The notes beneath the pieces are model-generated. The model did not search any database and was not told the DNA's origin. It saw only the letters and a program-made list of their open reading frames with translations. The position numbers were made by a program, and so were the translations under genes. Shown here piece after piece: positions 16,148-22,497 of a stretch of DNA of 34,056 nucleotides; the first letter of the stretch is position 1; the number at the start of each line of letters is the position of its first letter. Origin of the DNA: Bacteroidales bacterium (lineage in GTDB: Bacteria; Bacteroidota; Bacteroidia; Bacteroidales; UBA932); contig JAGCYZ010000060.1 of assembly GCA_017960545.1 (NCBI GenBank), positions 1 through 34,056 on the forward strand. Direction: 5' to 3'.

Positions 16148-16920
16148 TTCTTTTTCCTGCGTTTCTTCTTATAATCTCCATATAGCTTGAAGCGGTTGTC
16201 GCCAAGCAACCAGTCCTTTCCGGTTATCTTATAATAGAGCTTATGCAACGGCCCTCCGGGATACTCCCAGCCTGTCCACGAATTTGCAAAATGATGGATG
16301 CTGTGAGTGTTGCCGGTAACACCGTATTCCAGCCTTTTTTCATCTACACGGGGATGTGCGTTGAACCATTCAACAGGAAGGACGCATATCTTGGAAGGAT
16401 CCGGGTCAAACTCTGAAAGGTTTTCTATGGGAGTCCATTCATACTTCTCGTGGAACAACTTCTCCAGAACAGTTGGGATATCCGTGATATCCATCTGTCC
16501 ATCCTCCTTTAAAAAGGATCTCTCCGTGAAGCACTCCATTGCATCTTTCAACCAAGGAGTGCCTTTCTCCGCCCCAAAGGCGGCCATCTCAGGGCGCGAC
16601 GGCTCAACTTCGCTGCCAAGGAAATAAGGCAGATGAAGGAACTCGTCAAAAGGCTTTATCACCTCCACGTCGCTGTCAAAATAGATCCCGCCATAGTTGT
16701 ACACCGCATAAAGGCGGATATAATCTGCTACGAAGGCGTATTTTTTAGCCTCGAAAGCCTGCTTGGTAAAAGGAAGTGAGTTGACATCAAAACGGTTGGT
16801 ATCCCAGAGCATGATTTCATAGTCCGGAAGGTATTTCTTCCAGGAATCTATGCAGAACTGTATCTTGTCAGGATACGGATCGCCGCTCAGCCAGCACAAA
16901 TGAATAAGCTTAGGAATCAT
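16144..16920 (-). CDS. GT32-type DXD glycosyltransferase, copy C of five
   Basis: A 258-residue paralogue with an intact DXD (YFDSDVEVIKPFDE) and the standard start MIPKLIHLCWLSGDPYPDK. The central part is its own (LGSEVEPSRPEMAAFGAEKG, then DAMECFTERSFLKEDGQMD). The C-terminus has the inner-copy class end (GGPLHKLYYKITGKDWLLGDNRFKLYG) and a basic tail KKKRRKKK. The N-terminal third is close to copy A (both contain IKPFDEFLHLPYF), while the end resembles B and D, a mosaic that would fit gene conversion. Its start overlaps copy D by 11 nt. Confidence 0.88.
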   Translation of the reverse strand: MIPKLIHLCWLSGDPYPDKIQFCIDSWKKYLPDYEIMLWDTNRFDVNSLPFTKQAFEAKKYAFVADYIRLYAVYNYGGIYFDSDVEVIKPFDEFLHLPYFLGSEVEPSRPEMAAFGAEKGTPWLKDAMECFTERSFLKEDGQMDITDIPTVLEKLFHEKYEWTPIENLSEFDPDPSKICVLPVEWFNAHPRVDEKRLEYGVTGNTHSIHHFANSWTGWEYPGGPLHKLYYKITGKDWLLGDNRFKLYGDYKKKRRKKK

Positions 16921-17689
16921 TGTATTTTTTTACGTGTTTGTTATCTCCATAAAGCCGGAAACGGTTGTCGCCATATTTCCAGTCTTTACCGGTTATCTTG
17001 TAATACATTCTATGCAGAAAACCTCCGGGGTACTCGTCATCAGTCCAGGAATTGGCATAGTGATGGATACTGCGTGTGTTTTCCGTAATATAATAACGCA
17101 TTCCGCCTTTCCCGTCAAAGGGACGGGCGCCGAACCAATCCTGGGGGAAAACGCAGAACTTGGAAGGATCGCGGTCAAATTCGGAGACATCCCTTATAGG
17201 GGTCCATTGGTACTTCTCGCGGATCCTATCCCCCATCAATGAAGGCATCGGCGTCATTGACATCTCTCCATTGTCAAGTATGAAATCCCTGCCTGCATAA
17301 TAATCCAGGGCATACTTTACCCATTCGGAACCTTTCTCAGCGCCAAAGGCGGCCAGTTCGATTCCTTCAGGACCCGCCTCGCTTCCCACAAAATAGGGCA
17401 GGTCCAGCAAATCGTCAAAGGACTTGATAACTTCCACGTCGCTGTCCAGGTATATTCCTCCATAGTTATATACAGCATAAAGACGGATATAGTCAGCTGC
17501 AAATGCATACTTCCTTGCCTCGAATGCCTGCCGGGTCCAAGGAAGCGCATTGACATCAAAACGGTCGGTATCCCAGAGCATAATCTCATAACCCGGGAGG
17601 TATTTCTTCCAGGAGTCTATGCAGAACTGGATTTTCCGGGGATACGGATCCCCGCTCAGCCAGCACAGATGGATTATCTTTGGAATCAT
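16910..17689 (-). CDS. GT32-type DXD glycosyltransferase, copy D of five
   Basis: A 259-residue paralogue. The frame is open upstream to an ATG at 17797, but the extra 36 residues are out-of-frame sequence from the end of copy E. The start shared by all copies (MIPKIIHLCWLSGDPYPRK) is at 17689. The DXD reads YLDSDVEVIKSFDD, with Leu where the others have Phe. The central part is VGSEAGPEGIELAAFGAEKGSEW. The C-terminal class is that of B and C (GGFLHRMYYKITGKDWKYGDNRFRLYG). It lies 19 nt after copy E and overlaps copy C. Confidence 0.88.
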   Translation of the reverse strand: MIPKIIHLCWLSGDPYPRKIQFCIDSWKKYLPGYEIMLWDTDRFDVNALPWTRQAFEARKYAFAADYIRLYAVYNYGGIYLDSDVEVIKSFDDLLDLPYFVGSEAGPEGIELAAFGAEKGSEWVKYALDYYAGRDFILDNGEMSMTPMPSLMGDRIREKYQWTPIRDVSEFDRDPSKFCVFPQDWFGARPFDGKGGMRYYITENTRSIHHYANSWTDDEYPGGFLHRMYYKITGKDWKYGDNRFRLYGDNKHVKKYNDS

Positions 17690-17708
17690 AACTATAATCT
17701 TCTTTGCC

Positions 17709-18461
17709 TTACTTCTTTCCGTGCAGTTTGACAAACTTGTCAAGCAGTCTCCAATTGATGCCAAATATCTTGTAGAGCCATTTATGCAAAGGCCCACCTA
17801 TATACTCTTCATCCCTCCACTGGCCTGCATAATGATGAATGCTGTGTGTGTTTCCCGTGATTCTGTATTCGCAGCCTCCGCCTTCCTTGAATGGATGGGC
17901 GCTGAACCAGTCGCAAGGGAAAACACATAGTTTTGTTTCATCGAGTGAGACTTCTTCCTTTCCCCGGATGGGGACCCATTCATACCTTGAACTCAGCAAA
18001 CGGCTCATTACCAGAGGCTGGACCTCTATATCCATTGCGCCGTCCTCACCTATGAAATTGCGCCCCTCATAATACTCAAGTGCCGTTTTGACCCAAGGAG
18101 TTCCTTTTTCTGCGCCGAACGCCGCCAGCTCAATGCTGGTATCCTCTGTTTCGCTGCCCACGAAATAAGGGAGGTCAAGCACGTCGTTGAAAGACTTGAT
18201 AACCTCAACGTCGCTGTCGAAGTAAATACCTCCATAATTATAAACCGCGTAAAGGCGGATGTAATCTGCCACAAACGCATATTTCTTTGCCTCGAAAGCC
18301 TGCTTGGTCCAAGGGGTAGAGTTGACGTCGAATCGGTTGGTATCCCAAAGCATAATCTCATAATCCGGGAGGTATTTCTTCCAGGAGTCTATGCAGAACT
18401 GTATCTTTTTGGGATACGGGTCGCCGCTCAGCCAACACAGGTGAATAATCTTGGGTATCAT
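17709..18461 (-). CDS. GT32-type DXD glycosyltransferase, copy E of five
   Basis: A 250-residue paralogue and the first of the array in transcription order, 9 nt after the flippase gene. It has the common start MIPKIIHLCWLSGDPYPKK, an intact DXD (YFDSDVEVIKSFND) and NTHSIHHYAGQW. The C-terminal end (GGPLHKWLYKIFGINWRLLDK) groups with copy A, the last of the array, rather than with its neighbour D. Its central region (VGSETEDTSIELAAFGAEKG, then DIEVQPLVMSRLLSSRYEW) is again distinct. Substrate unknown. Confidence 0.88.
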   Translation of the reverse strand: MIPKIIHLCWLSGDPYPKKIQFCIDSWKKYLPDYEIMLWDTNRFDVNSTPWTKQAFEAKKYAFVADYIRLYAVYNYGGIYFDSDVEVIKSFNDVLDLPYFVGSETEDTSIELAAFGAEKGTPWVKTALEYYEGRNFIGEDGAMDIEVQPLVMSRLLSSRYEWVPIRGKEEVSLDETKLCVFPCDWFSAHPFKEGGGCEYRITGNTHSIHHYAGQWRDEEYIGGPLHKWLYKIFGINWRLLDKFVKLHGKK

Positions 18462-18470
18462 ATCTGGTAT

Positions 18471-20030
18471 CTAATCTTTAATCACACCTGTTATGGTCAA
18501 CATCCTTTTAACGAAAGACCGCATTCCAAACTCCGAAGCATACAGGACTCCTCCAAGGATAAGCGTACAGCAGACGAATACTATGGAGGCATAAAGGAGG
18601 AACTGCCAGATGCCGGCGGCAGGGTCGACAGGGATGATGCCGCTTATCGCCCTCACTGCCAGGAAGCTGACGGCTGCAGCCGCCAAGTGCTTGGCGTACA
18701 ACAGGATATAAATGCCGATAGGCTCTTTCATCCCACGGGTAAACAGGAAATAAGGCTTCCAGGTGAAGATGATGACCAACTGGCTGACCAACACGCCAAG
18801 AAGTATTCCGTGCAGTCCGTATAGATAGCCCAGGCCTATGGAGAAGCCCAGGTTCAGGACAGCCTCCGCTATAGGAGCCCAGATATCCTGGAACAGGCCG
18901 TAGGAATTGATGAAAGTATCCACCACAGTGCGCATGCCACCCAGGAAGAACAGTGCTACAATAAGCAGCAGCGTGGTCCTGTCCAGAAGATACTCAGACC
19001 CCACCCATACGCAGATGAAGGGATCGGCAAGGATCCAGATGCAGATGCTGCATACCATAACTGCCAGGAAGCGGGAAGAGAACAGCTCCTTGAAAACCTT
19101 CAGGACAAGCGGGCGGTTGCCTTCCGCTATCATATTGCCTACGCTGGCTCCAAGGCCTGCCAACATCGCTCCCAAAAGGTAATTCAGGTTATTCGTTATG
19201 ATCATATAGTTGCCGTACAGAGCCACCAGGGTGAGCGATGCATAGGCATAAATGATGATAGGACTGGTCTGGGAGAGCACAAAGCCCCCTATCTTGTGGA
19301 AGAACAGCTGCTTGACCTTGGTCACCACATCCGGATATTTGTGCCTCAGCTTTCCGGCATTTGCCACATCCCCTTTAAGATATGGATAGTTCTTGTAGAT
19401 GACCTTATTGATGATTATGGATGTGAGAACCGCATTCACAACCTCAAGGCCAAGCCACCAGATGTACGGATTGTCAAGATACTTTACTGCAAGTGCCTGT
19501 ACCACCATCTTGAGGATGGAGACGATGCGGAAACTGAACTGTATCTTGTATTCTTTCTGGTCTGCGGAAAGGAGTATCTGCTTGTAATTCACAAAATACC
19601 CGAGGAGCGAACTGAACAGCAGCACTGCATACGTTGCGTACGCATACCACATTGGCAGCTCCATCTTGGAGAAGATCCTTGGGAAGAAGCACATCAGGAC
19701 GGCGCTTCCTATTATGATGAACCAGGCAATTCTCTTGTAAAGCCAGCCTTGGAGCGCCACTATTTCCTTGATGGTGAGCCTGTCGTCATCGAAAAGGGGC
19801 TTGTACAGGGTGACCGATATGGCAACACCTATTCCAAGCTCGGCAATGTTCAGGAAGCCAAGGAGGCTGGAGGCGGTGGAATTAAGTCCAAGTATTTCTG
19901 TTCCAAGGTAATCCAGAAAGATTTTCCTTGAAAAGAAACCCACCAGCAAGGCTACGAACTGGAGCAGCACCGCAACGGTGCTGTTCCTTATGCTGTTCCA
20001 CGTCCTGGTATATCCTCCGCCTGACTGCAT
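18471..20030 (-). CDS. Polysaccharide flippase, Wzx/MATE-like
   Basis: A 519-residue polytopic membrane protein of the oligosaccharide flippase (polysaccharide biosynthesis) family, with about 12-14 hydrophobic helices. It starts MQSGGGYTRTWNSIRNSTVA and enters helix 1 as VLLQFVALLVGFFSRKIFLDYLG, followed by the family pattern LGTEILGLNSTASSLLGFLNIAELGIG. It would move lipid-linked glycan units across the inner membrane. An in-frame ATG at 20108 would extend the gene into the tRNA, so 20030 is chosen. It is the first gene of the ten-gene operon, and its product should serve the glycan made by the enzymes downstream. Upstream only a weak -7-like TATATTTA (plus 20046-20053, minus strand) is seen. 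Confidence 0.88.
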   Translation of the reverse strand: MQSGGGYTRTWNSIRNSTVAVLLQFVALLVGFFSRKIFLDYLGTEILGLNSTASSLLGFLNIAELGIGVAISVTLYKPLFDDDRLTIKEIVALQGWLYKRIAWFIIIGSAVLMCFFPRIFSKMELPMWYAYATYAVLLFSSLLGYFVNYKQILLSADQKEYKIQFSFRIVSILKMVVQALAVKYLDNPYIWWLGLEVVNAVLTSIIINKVIYKNYPYLKGDVANAGKLRHKYPDVVTKVKQLFFHKIGGFVLSQTSPIIIYAYASLTLVALYGNYMIITNNLNYLLGAMLAGLGASVGNMIAEGNRPLVLKVFKELFSSRFLAVMVCSICIWILADPFICVWVGSEYLLDRTTLLLIVALFFLGGMRTVVDTFINSYGLFQDIWAPIAEAVLNLGFSIGLGYLYGLHGILLGVLVSQLVIIFTWKPYFLFTRGMKEPIGIYILLYAKHLAAAAVSFLAVRAISGIIPVDPAAGIWQFLLYASIVFVCCTLILGGVLYASEFGMRSFVKRMLTITGVIKD

Positions 20031-20041
20031 AACGAATACGA

Positions 20042-20073
20042 TTTGTAAATATAGTAAAAATACACCATATTTG
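20042..20073 (+). promoter_or_regulatory. Promoter of tRNA-Leu
   Basis: TTTG (20042-20045) and CATATTTG (20066-20073, one mismatch to TAnnTTTG) are 20 nt apart and end 9 nt before the mature tRNA. Transcription would begin about 6 nt before the tRNA. Confidence 0.5.
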
Positions 20074-20082
20074 CAGTCCTGC

Positions 20083-20163
20083 GCGGGCGTGTTGTAATTG
20101 GTAGCCAAGCTAGACTTAGGATCTAGTGCCTAGTGCGTATGGGTTCGAGTCCCTTCGCCCGCA
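20083..20163 (+). tRNA. tRNA-Leu (anticodon UAG)
   Basis: Acceptor GCGGGCG (20083-20089) pairs with CGCCCGC (20156-20162), with A20163 as discriminator. The D stem is TTG/CAA. The anticodon stem CTAGA/TCTAG (20110-20114, 20122-20126) holds the loop CTTAGGA with anticodon TAG at 20117-20119. The variable arm is of class II type but short (20127-20138). The T stem has one T-T mismatch next to three G-C pairs, and the T loop is TTCGAGT. CCA is not encoded. The 3' strand of the acceptor and T arm is also part of a large palindrome running downstream. Confidence 0.93.
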
Positions 20164-20228
20164 CGAAACGCTGTTGAAAGCCAGGCCAATGCCTGGCTTT
20201 CGCGTTTCGTGCCTTGGGCGAAGGGACT
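20148..20228 (+). repeat. 35-bp palindrome joining the tRNA-Leu 3' end to a downstream hairpin
   Basis: From the outside in, 20148-20160 pairs with 20216-20228 (13 bp), 20161-20171 with 20202-20212 (11 bp) and 20176-20186 with 20191-20201 (11 bp). The loop is CAAT, with side bulges TGTT and CTT. The inner hairpin alone may serve as the tRNA terminator, although no T-run follows. The outer 13 bp use the T arm and acceptor strand of the tRNA itself. Confidence 0.85.
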
Positions 20229-20348
20229 TATTCAAGACGGGGGCGCTTCGCTCCCCCGACACCCCCTGGCCTCCGCTGCTTCAACTTTCTGACGAAAGTC
20301 TCGCTGACGCTCCGGCCGGCGCCTGATGGCGCCTTCGGCCCGTCCCGG
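20159..20348 (+). repeat. Three-hairpin repeat element, copy 1
   Basis: The first 70 bases (20159-20228) match 21318-21387 at 63 of 70 positions. Hairpin 1 is GAAAGCCAGGC around CAAT, hairpin 2 CGGGGG/CCCCCG (20238-20258), and hairpin 3 GGCGCC-TGAT-GGCGCC (20318-20333). The tail TTCGGCCCGTCCCGG (20334-20348) is identical in copy 2. A further small hairpin (ACTTTC-TGAC-GAAAGT, 20284-20299) is present only here. Confidence 0.8.
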
Positions 20349-20487
20349 ACCTCCTACCCACCATTTCGTTCACCAGACACCCCTCTCCTGTACGAAATGC
20401 CTCTGAAACCTGATTTGGTACACCAAAGGGCCCTCTGGTGCACAAAATCTATTATCTATATGTTGTTGCAGATGACAAATAATCCTT
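20349..20487. other. Non-coding stretch between repeat copy 1 and the lipoprotein promoter
   Basis: I see no gene here. GTACACCA (20418-20425) and TGGTGCAC (20436-20443) form an imperfect hairpin around AAGGGCCCTC. The octamers CATTTCGT and ACGAAATG also face each other near 20362-20399. Base composition shifts from GC-rich to AT-rich at about 20445. Confidence 0.5.
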
Positions 20488-20495
20488 TACCTTTG
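20488..20495 (+). promoter_or_regulatory. -7 promoter box of the lipoprotein gene
   Basis: TACCTTTG is an exact TAnnTTTG match. A start of transcription near 20499 would give a leader of about 40 nt before the ATG at 20539. No clear TTTG lies at -33. Confidence 0.55.
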
Positions 20496-20538
20496 CAATA
20501 GACCTTAGGGGTATTGACAGTAAGCAACTAACAACATA

Positions 20539-21234
20539 ATGAAAAGATTTGTCCTCATTTTAATCATTATTCTTTTGTGCTTTTATTCCTGCATAGGAAA
20601 AAAGCGCTCATCTCCCAATAATGATGAATCATGTGTGGCTTTGAAAAACGATTCGTTGAAGGAACTTGTTGAGTCTTTTGACTTCACCTCAACGATTCCT
20701 GCAAAGTTTTTGGACAATTATGAGAAAGGGGATATAAAAGATATTGATAAGTTTATTGGGGATTGGCAGAGATGGTCTTCTGAGGTCGAATCTTCAATTG
20801 AAACAGATTCACTTCAAGTCATTTATAAGTATGCCTTTGACAAGGCTGTCATTCAACTTGGAGGAGAAACACTATATGGAAAAGAATCTTTCATGAAATA
20901 CCGGATTCTTAATCTTGATACCAGTGCGAGATTTCATTCAGGAGTATTTGGAAACCGAAAGGATATTGATGATTCTGATGTTTATAAGATTATCCTTTTT
21001 ACTCCTGTGATTGACGACAACGCCAACAGCCTATATTGGTCAAAGAGCATCGCGGCATCATTGGGGAGCGATTCAGATGAGTTTTTTAGCTCACCTCGTA
21101 TAACATCATTAGACATTTACCCGGATGGAATAGCTATAAGTTATTCCTCGTCACAATGGTCACATGAGTGTTATTTCTTTCCAAAAGGTCCATCGCTTCT
21201 TCCCCCTAGATTCATTTATTCAATAATGGACTAA
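20539..21234 (+). CDS. Putative lipoprotein of unknown function
   Basis: A 231-residue protein that I do not recognise. Residues 1-17 are a hydrophobic signal (MKRFVLILIIILLCFYS) followed by Cys18, a relaxed Bacteroidota lipobox, so it is probably lipid-anchored and exported. The rest is acidic and mixed alpha/beta with no known motif (IDKFIGDWQRWSSEVE, YPDGIAISYSSSQWSHECYFFPKG). Base and codon use are clearly richer in A and T than in all neighbours. It stands alone between two copies of the three-hairpin repeat, next to a tRNA. Both facts suggest horizontal acquisition. It has its own promoter box. No terminator is obvious before the second repeat copy, whose hairpin 1 (21335-21360) could end its transcript. 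Confidence 0.75.
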   Translation: MKRFVLILIIILLCFYSCIGKKRSSPNNDESCVALKNDSLKELVESFDFTSTIPAKFLDNYEKGDIKDIDKFIGDWQRWSSEVESSIETDSLQVIYKYAFDKAVIQLGGETLYGKESFMKYRILNLDTSARFHSGVFGNRKDIDDSDVYKIILFTPVIDDNANSLYWSKSIAASLGSDSDEFFSSPRITSLDIYPDGIAISYSSSQWSHECYFFPKGPSLLPPRFIYSIMD

Positions 21235-21317
21235 TAAATGTCTGCATATTCAGCCAATCGTTGAAGGCAGATATTTTATCCAACGCATCCAGGAAGGTTA
21301 GATAGTTGTCAATATAG

Positions 21318-21481
21318 CCGCACAAAACGTTGTTGAAAGCCAGGCATCGGCCTGGCTTTCGCATTTCGTGCCTTGGGCGAAGGGACTCCGTCCTGTATAC
21401 GTTACCCCATCCCCCAACCCCTTCCTCGGGGAAGGGGCTCGGCGGCAGAAGCCGCCGGTGTCGGCTTTCGGCCCGTCCCGG
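21318..21481 (+). repeat. Three-hairpin repeat element, copy 2
   Basis: It starts with CCGCAC, the last bases of the tRNA-Leu in copy 1, and repeats the following 64 bases with few changes. Hairpin 1 is GAAAGCCAGGC around ATCG (21335-21360). Hairpin 2 is CCCCTTCC-TCGG-GGAAGGGG (21418-21437) and hairpin 3 GGCGGC-AGAA-GCCGCC (21441-21456). The tail TTCGGCCCGTCCCGG follows at 21467-21481. Stems 2 and 3 differ in sequence from copy 1 but still pair. Confidence 0.8.
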
Positions 21482-21760
21482 CCCTCCAACTACCGGTTTG
21501 GGGGCTTGGTGCGACGCTGAACTACGCACCGCGACTGGATTGGGCGCATTTTGGGCGCGGTGGTGCCTCAGGGAACGCACCGCGACAGGTTTGGGCGGTT
21601 TGGGGGCTTGGTGCGTGGTGAATCATCGCACCTGGCACGGGCGATGTGCCTTCTATGGCACTCCGTGGCCGATTGATGTGGCCAGGTGCGACTTTGGACT
21701 ACGCACCGCGACAGCATTGGGGCGCTTTTGGGCGCGGTGGGTTGGCGCCATTCCGTGAAA
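21482..21760. repeat. G-rich degenerate direct repeats, non-coding
   Basis: No gene is recognisable. The 17-mer TTTGGGGGCTTGGTGCG occurs exactly twice (21497-21513 and 21599-21615, 102 bp apart). The motif ACGCACCGCGAC followed by a GG- and TTGGG-rich stretch occurs three times, starting near 21524, 21575 and 21701. One frame stays open and reads LRTATGLGAFWARW-like repeats, which reflects the DNA repeat rather than a known protein. Confidence 0.65.
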
Positions 21761-21764
21761 GGAA

Positions 21765-21839
21765 GGGCCCAGTGCCGGGCAGGAAAGTGCTTTCGGCGTC
21801 AAGCCTGTATTGCGGCACTTTCCTGCCCGGCACTGGCCC
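21765..21839. repeat. Long inverted repeat downstream of rubrerythrin
   Basis: The arms 21765-21790 and 21815-21839 are complementary over 25 bases, with one extra C in the left arm, around a 24-nt centre. It ends 19 bases from the rubrerythrin stop. As RNA it would be a very stable hairpin, but no T-run follows, so it is not a standard terminator. Confidence 0.8.
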
Positions 21840-21857
21840 TGTACAGTCCGGAAGGGA

Positions 21858-22397
21858 CTAATAGTTCTTGGCGTTGATCTCGAAGTAGGATTGAGGATGA
21901 GCGCAGACGGGGCAGATATCGGGGGCGGCGGTACCCACAACGATGTGCCCGCAGTTGCGGCACTCCCATACCTTAACCTCACTCTTGGCAAAGACGGCTG
22001 CGGTCTCCACGTTCTTGAGCAGGGCGCGATAGCGCTCCTCGTGCTCTTTCTCGATTGCTCCCACCATACGGAACTTGGCGGCCAGCTCGGGGAAGCCTTC
22101 AGCTTCCGCGGTCTTGGCGAAGCCTTCGTACATATCGGTCCACTCAAAGTTCTCGCCGTCTGCGGCGGCGGCAAGGTTCTGGGCAGTGTCGCCAATGCCG
22201 TTCAGCTCCTTGAACCAGAGCTTTGCGTGTTCCTTCTCGTTGTCGGCGGTCTTGAGGAAAATGGCGGCAATCTGCTCATAGCCTTCCTTCTTTGCCTTGG
22301 ATGCGAAATAAGTGTATTTGTTTCTTGCCTGGGACTCTCCCGCAAATGCTTCCAGGAGGTTCTTCTCAGTCTGTGTTCCGGAATACTTGTTATCCAT
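21858..22397 (-). CDS. rbr: Rubrerythrin
   Basis: A non-haem diiron peroxidase that reduces hydrogen peroxide in the cytoplasm of anaerobes. The 179-residue protein has an N-terminal ferritin-like four-helix domain (1-140) with E21 ([11 protein letters not shown]), E54/H57 (NEKEHA) and the second-half ligands around [10 protein letters not shown] and EKEHEERY. The C-terminal rubredoxin-like domain has Cys146, Cys149, Cys162 and Cys165 ([17 protein letters not shown]). Length and order are classical. The ATG at 22397 lies about 20 nt after a -7 promoter box that forms half of an 18-bp palindrome. This gene supports an anaerobic lifestyle. Confidence 0.97.
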   Translation of the reverse strand: MDNKYSGTQTEKNLLEAFAGESQARNKYTYFASKAKKEGYEQIAAIFLKTADNEKEHAKLWFKELNGIGDTAQNLAAAADGENFEWTDMYEGFAKTAEAEGFPELAAKFRMVGAIEKEHEERYRALLKNVETAAVFAKSEVKVWECRNCGHIVVGTAAPDICPVCAHPQSYFEINAKNY

Positions 22398-22422
22398 AAT
22401 GTTTGCTGTTTATTAGTTTTAT

Positions 22423-22440
22423 ACAAATTTATAAATTTGT
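22423..22440. promoter_or_regulatory. 18-bp palindrome with two back-to-back -7 boxes
   Basis: ACAAATTTATAAATTTGT is a perfect palindrome. Its left half read on the minus strand (22424-22431) and its right half on the plus strand (22432-22439) are both TAAATTTG, exact TAnnTTTG boxes for rubrerythrin and for the ECF sigma operon. The boxes abut, so the two promoters cannot be fully occupied at once. It could also be an operator. Confidence 0.65.
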
Positions 22441-22497
22441 CCCTGTTTTGATGCAGGATTTGAGGGCGTTGGGGGTTAATTAATAGAAAAGAATCCT

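Larger units (their letters stand above)
14625..18461 (-). repeat. Five-copy tandem array of GT32-type genes
   Basis: Five adjacent same-strand genes of about 250-260 codons share near-identical N-terminal 95 residues and a conserved HHYANSW-type C-terminal block, with a divergent centre. They are separated by 19 nt or less or overlap. This is a protein-coding tandem amplification rather than a non-coding repeat. Confidence 0.9.

Noticed and set aside
17690..17797. 36-residue N-terminal extension of GT32 copy D
   Set aside because: The other four copies start at MIPK. The extension is copy E's 3' end in another frame, and resembles the equally spurious extension of glf because copies A and E have similar ends.
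20126..20326. Open frame over the tRNA 3' end and repeat copy 1
   Set aside because: It overlaps the tRNA and structured repeat. The similar translation near repeat copy 2 reflects DNA repetition.
21330..21758. Open frame with LRTATGLGAFWARW-like repeats
   Set aside because: The peptide repeats follow directly from G-rich DNA repeats, the frame crosses the hairpin repeat element, and it has no start signal or family match.
22451..22483. Short open frame (MQDLRALGVN) in the leader of the sigma operon
   Set aside because: It begins about 8 nt after the predicted transcript start and could be a leader peptide, but ten codons without conservation data or an attenuator structure are not enough.
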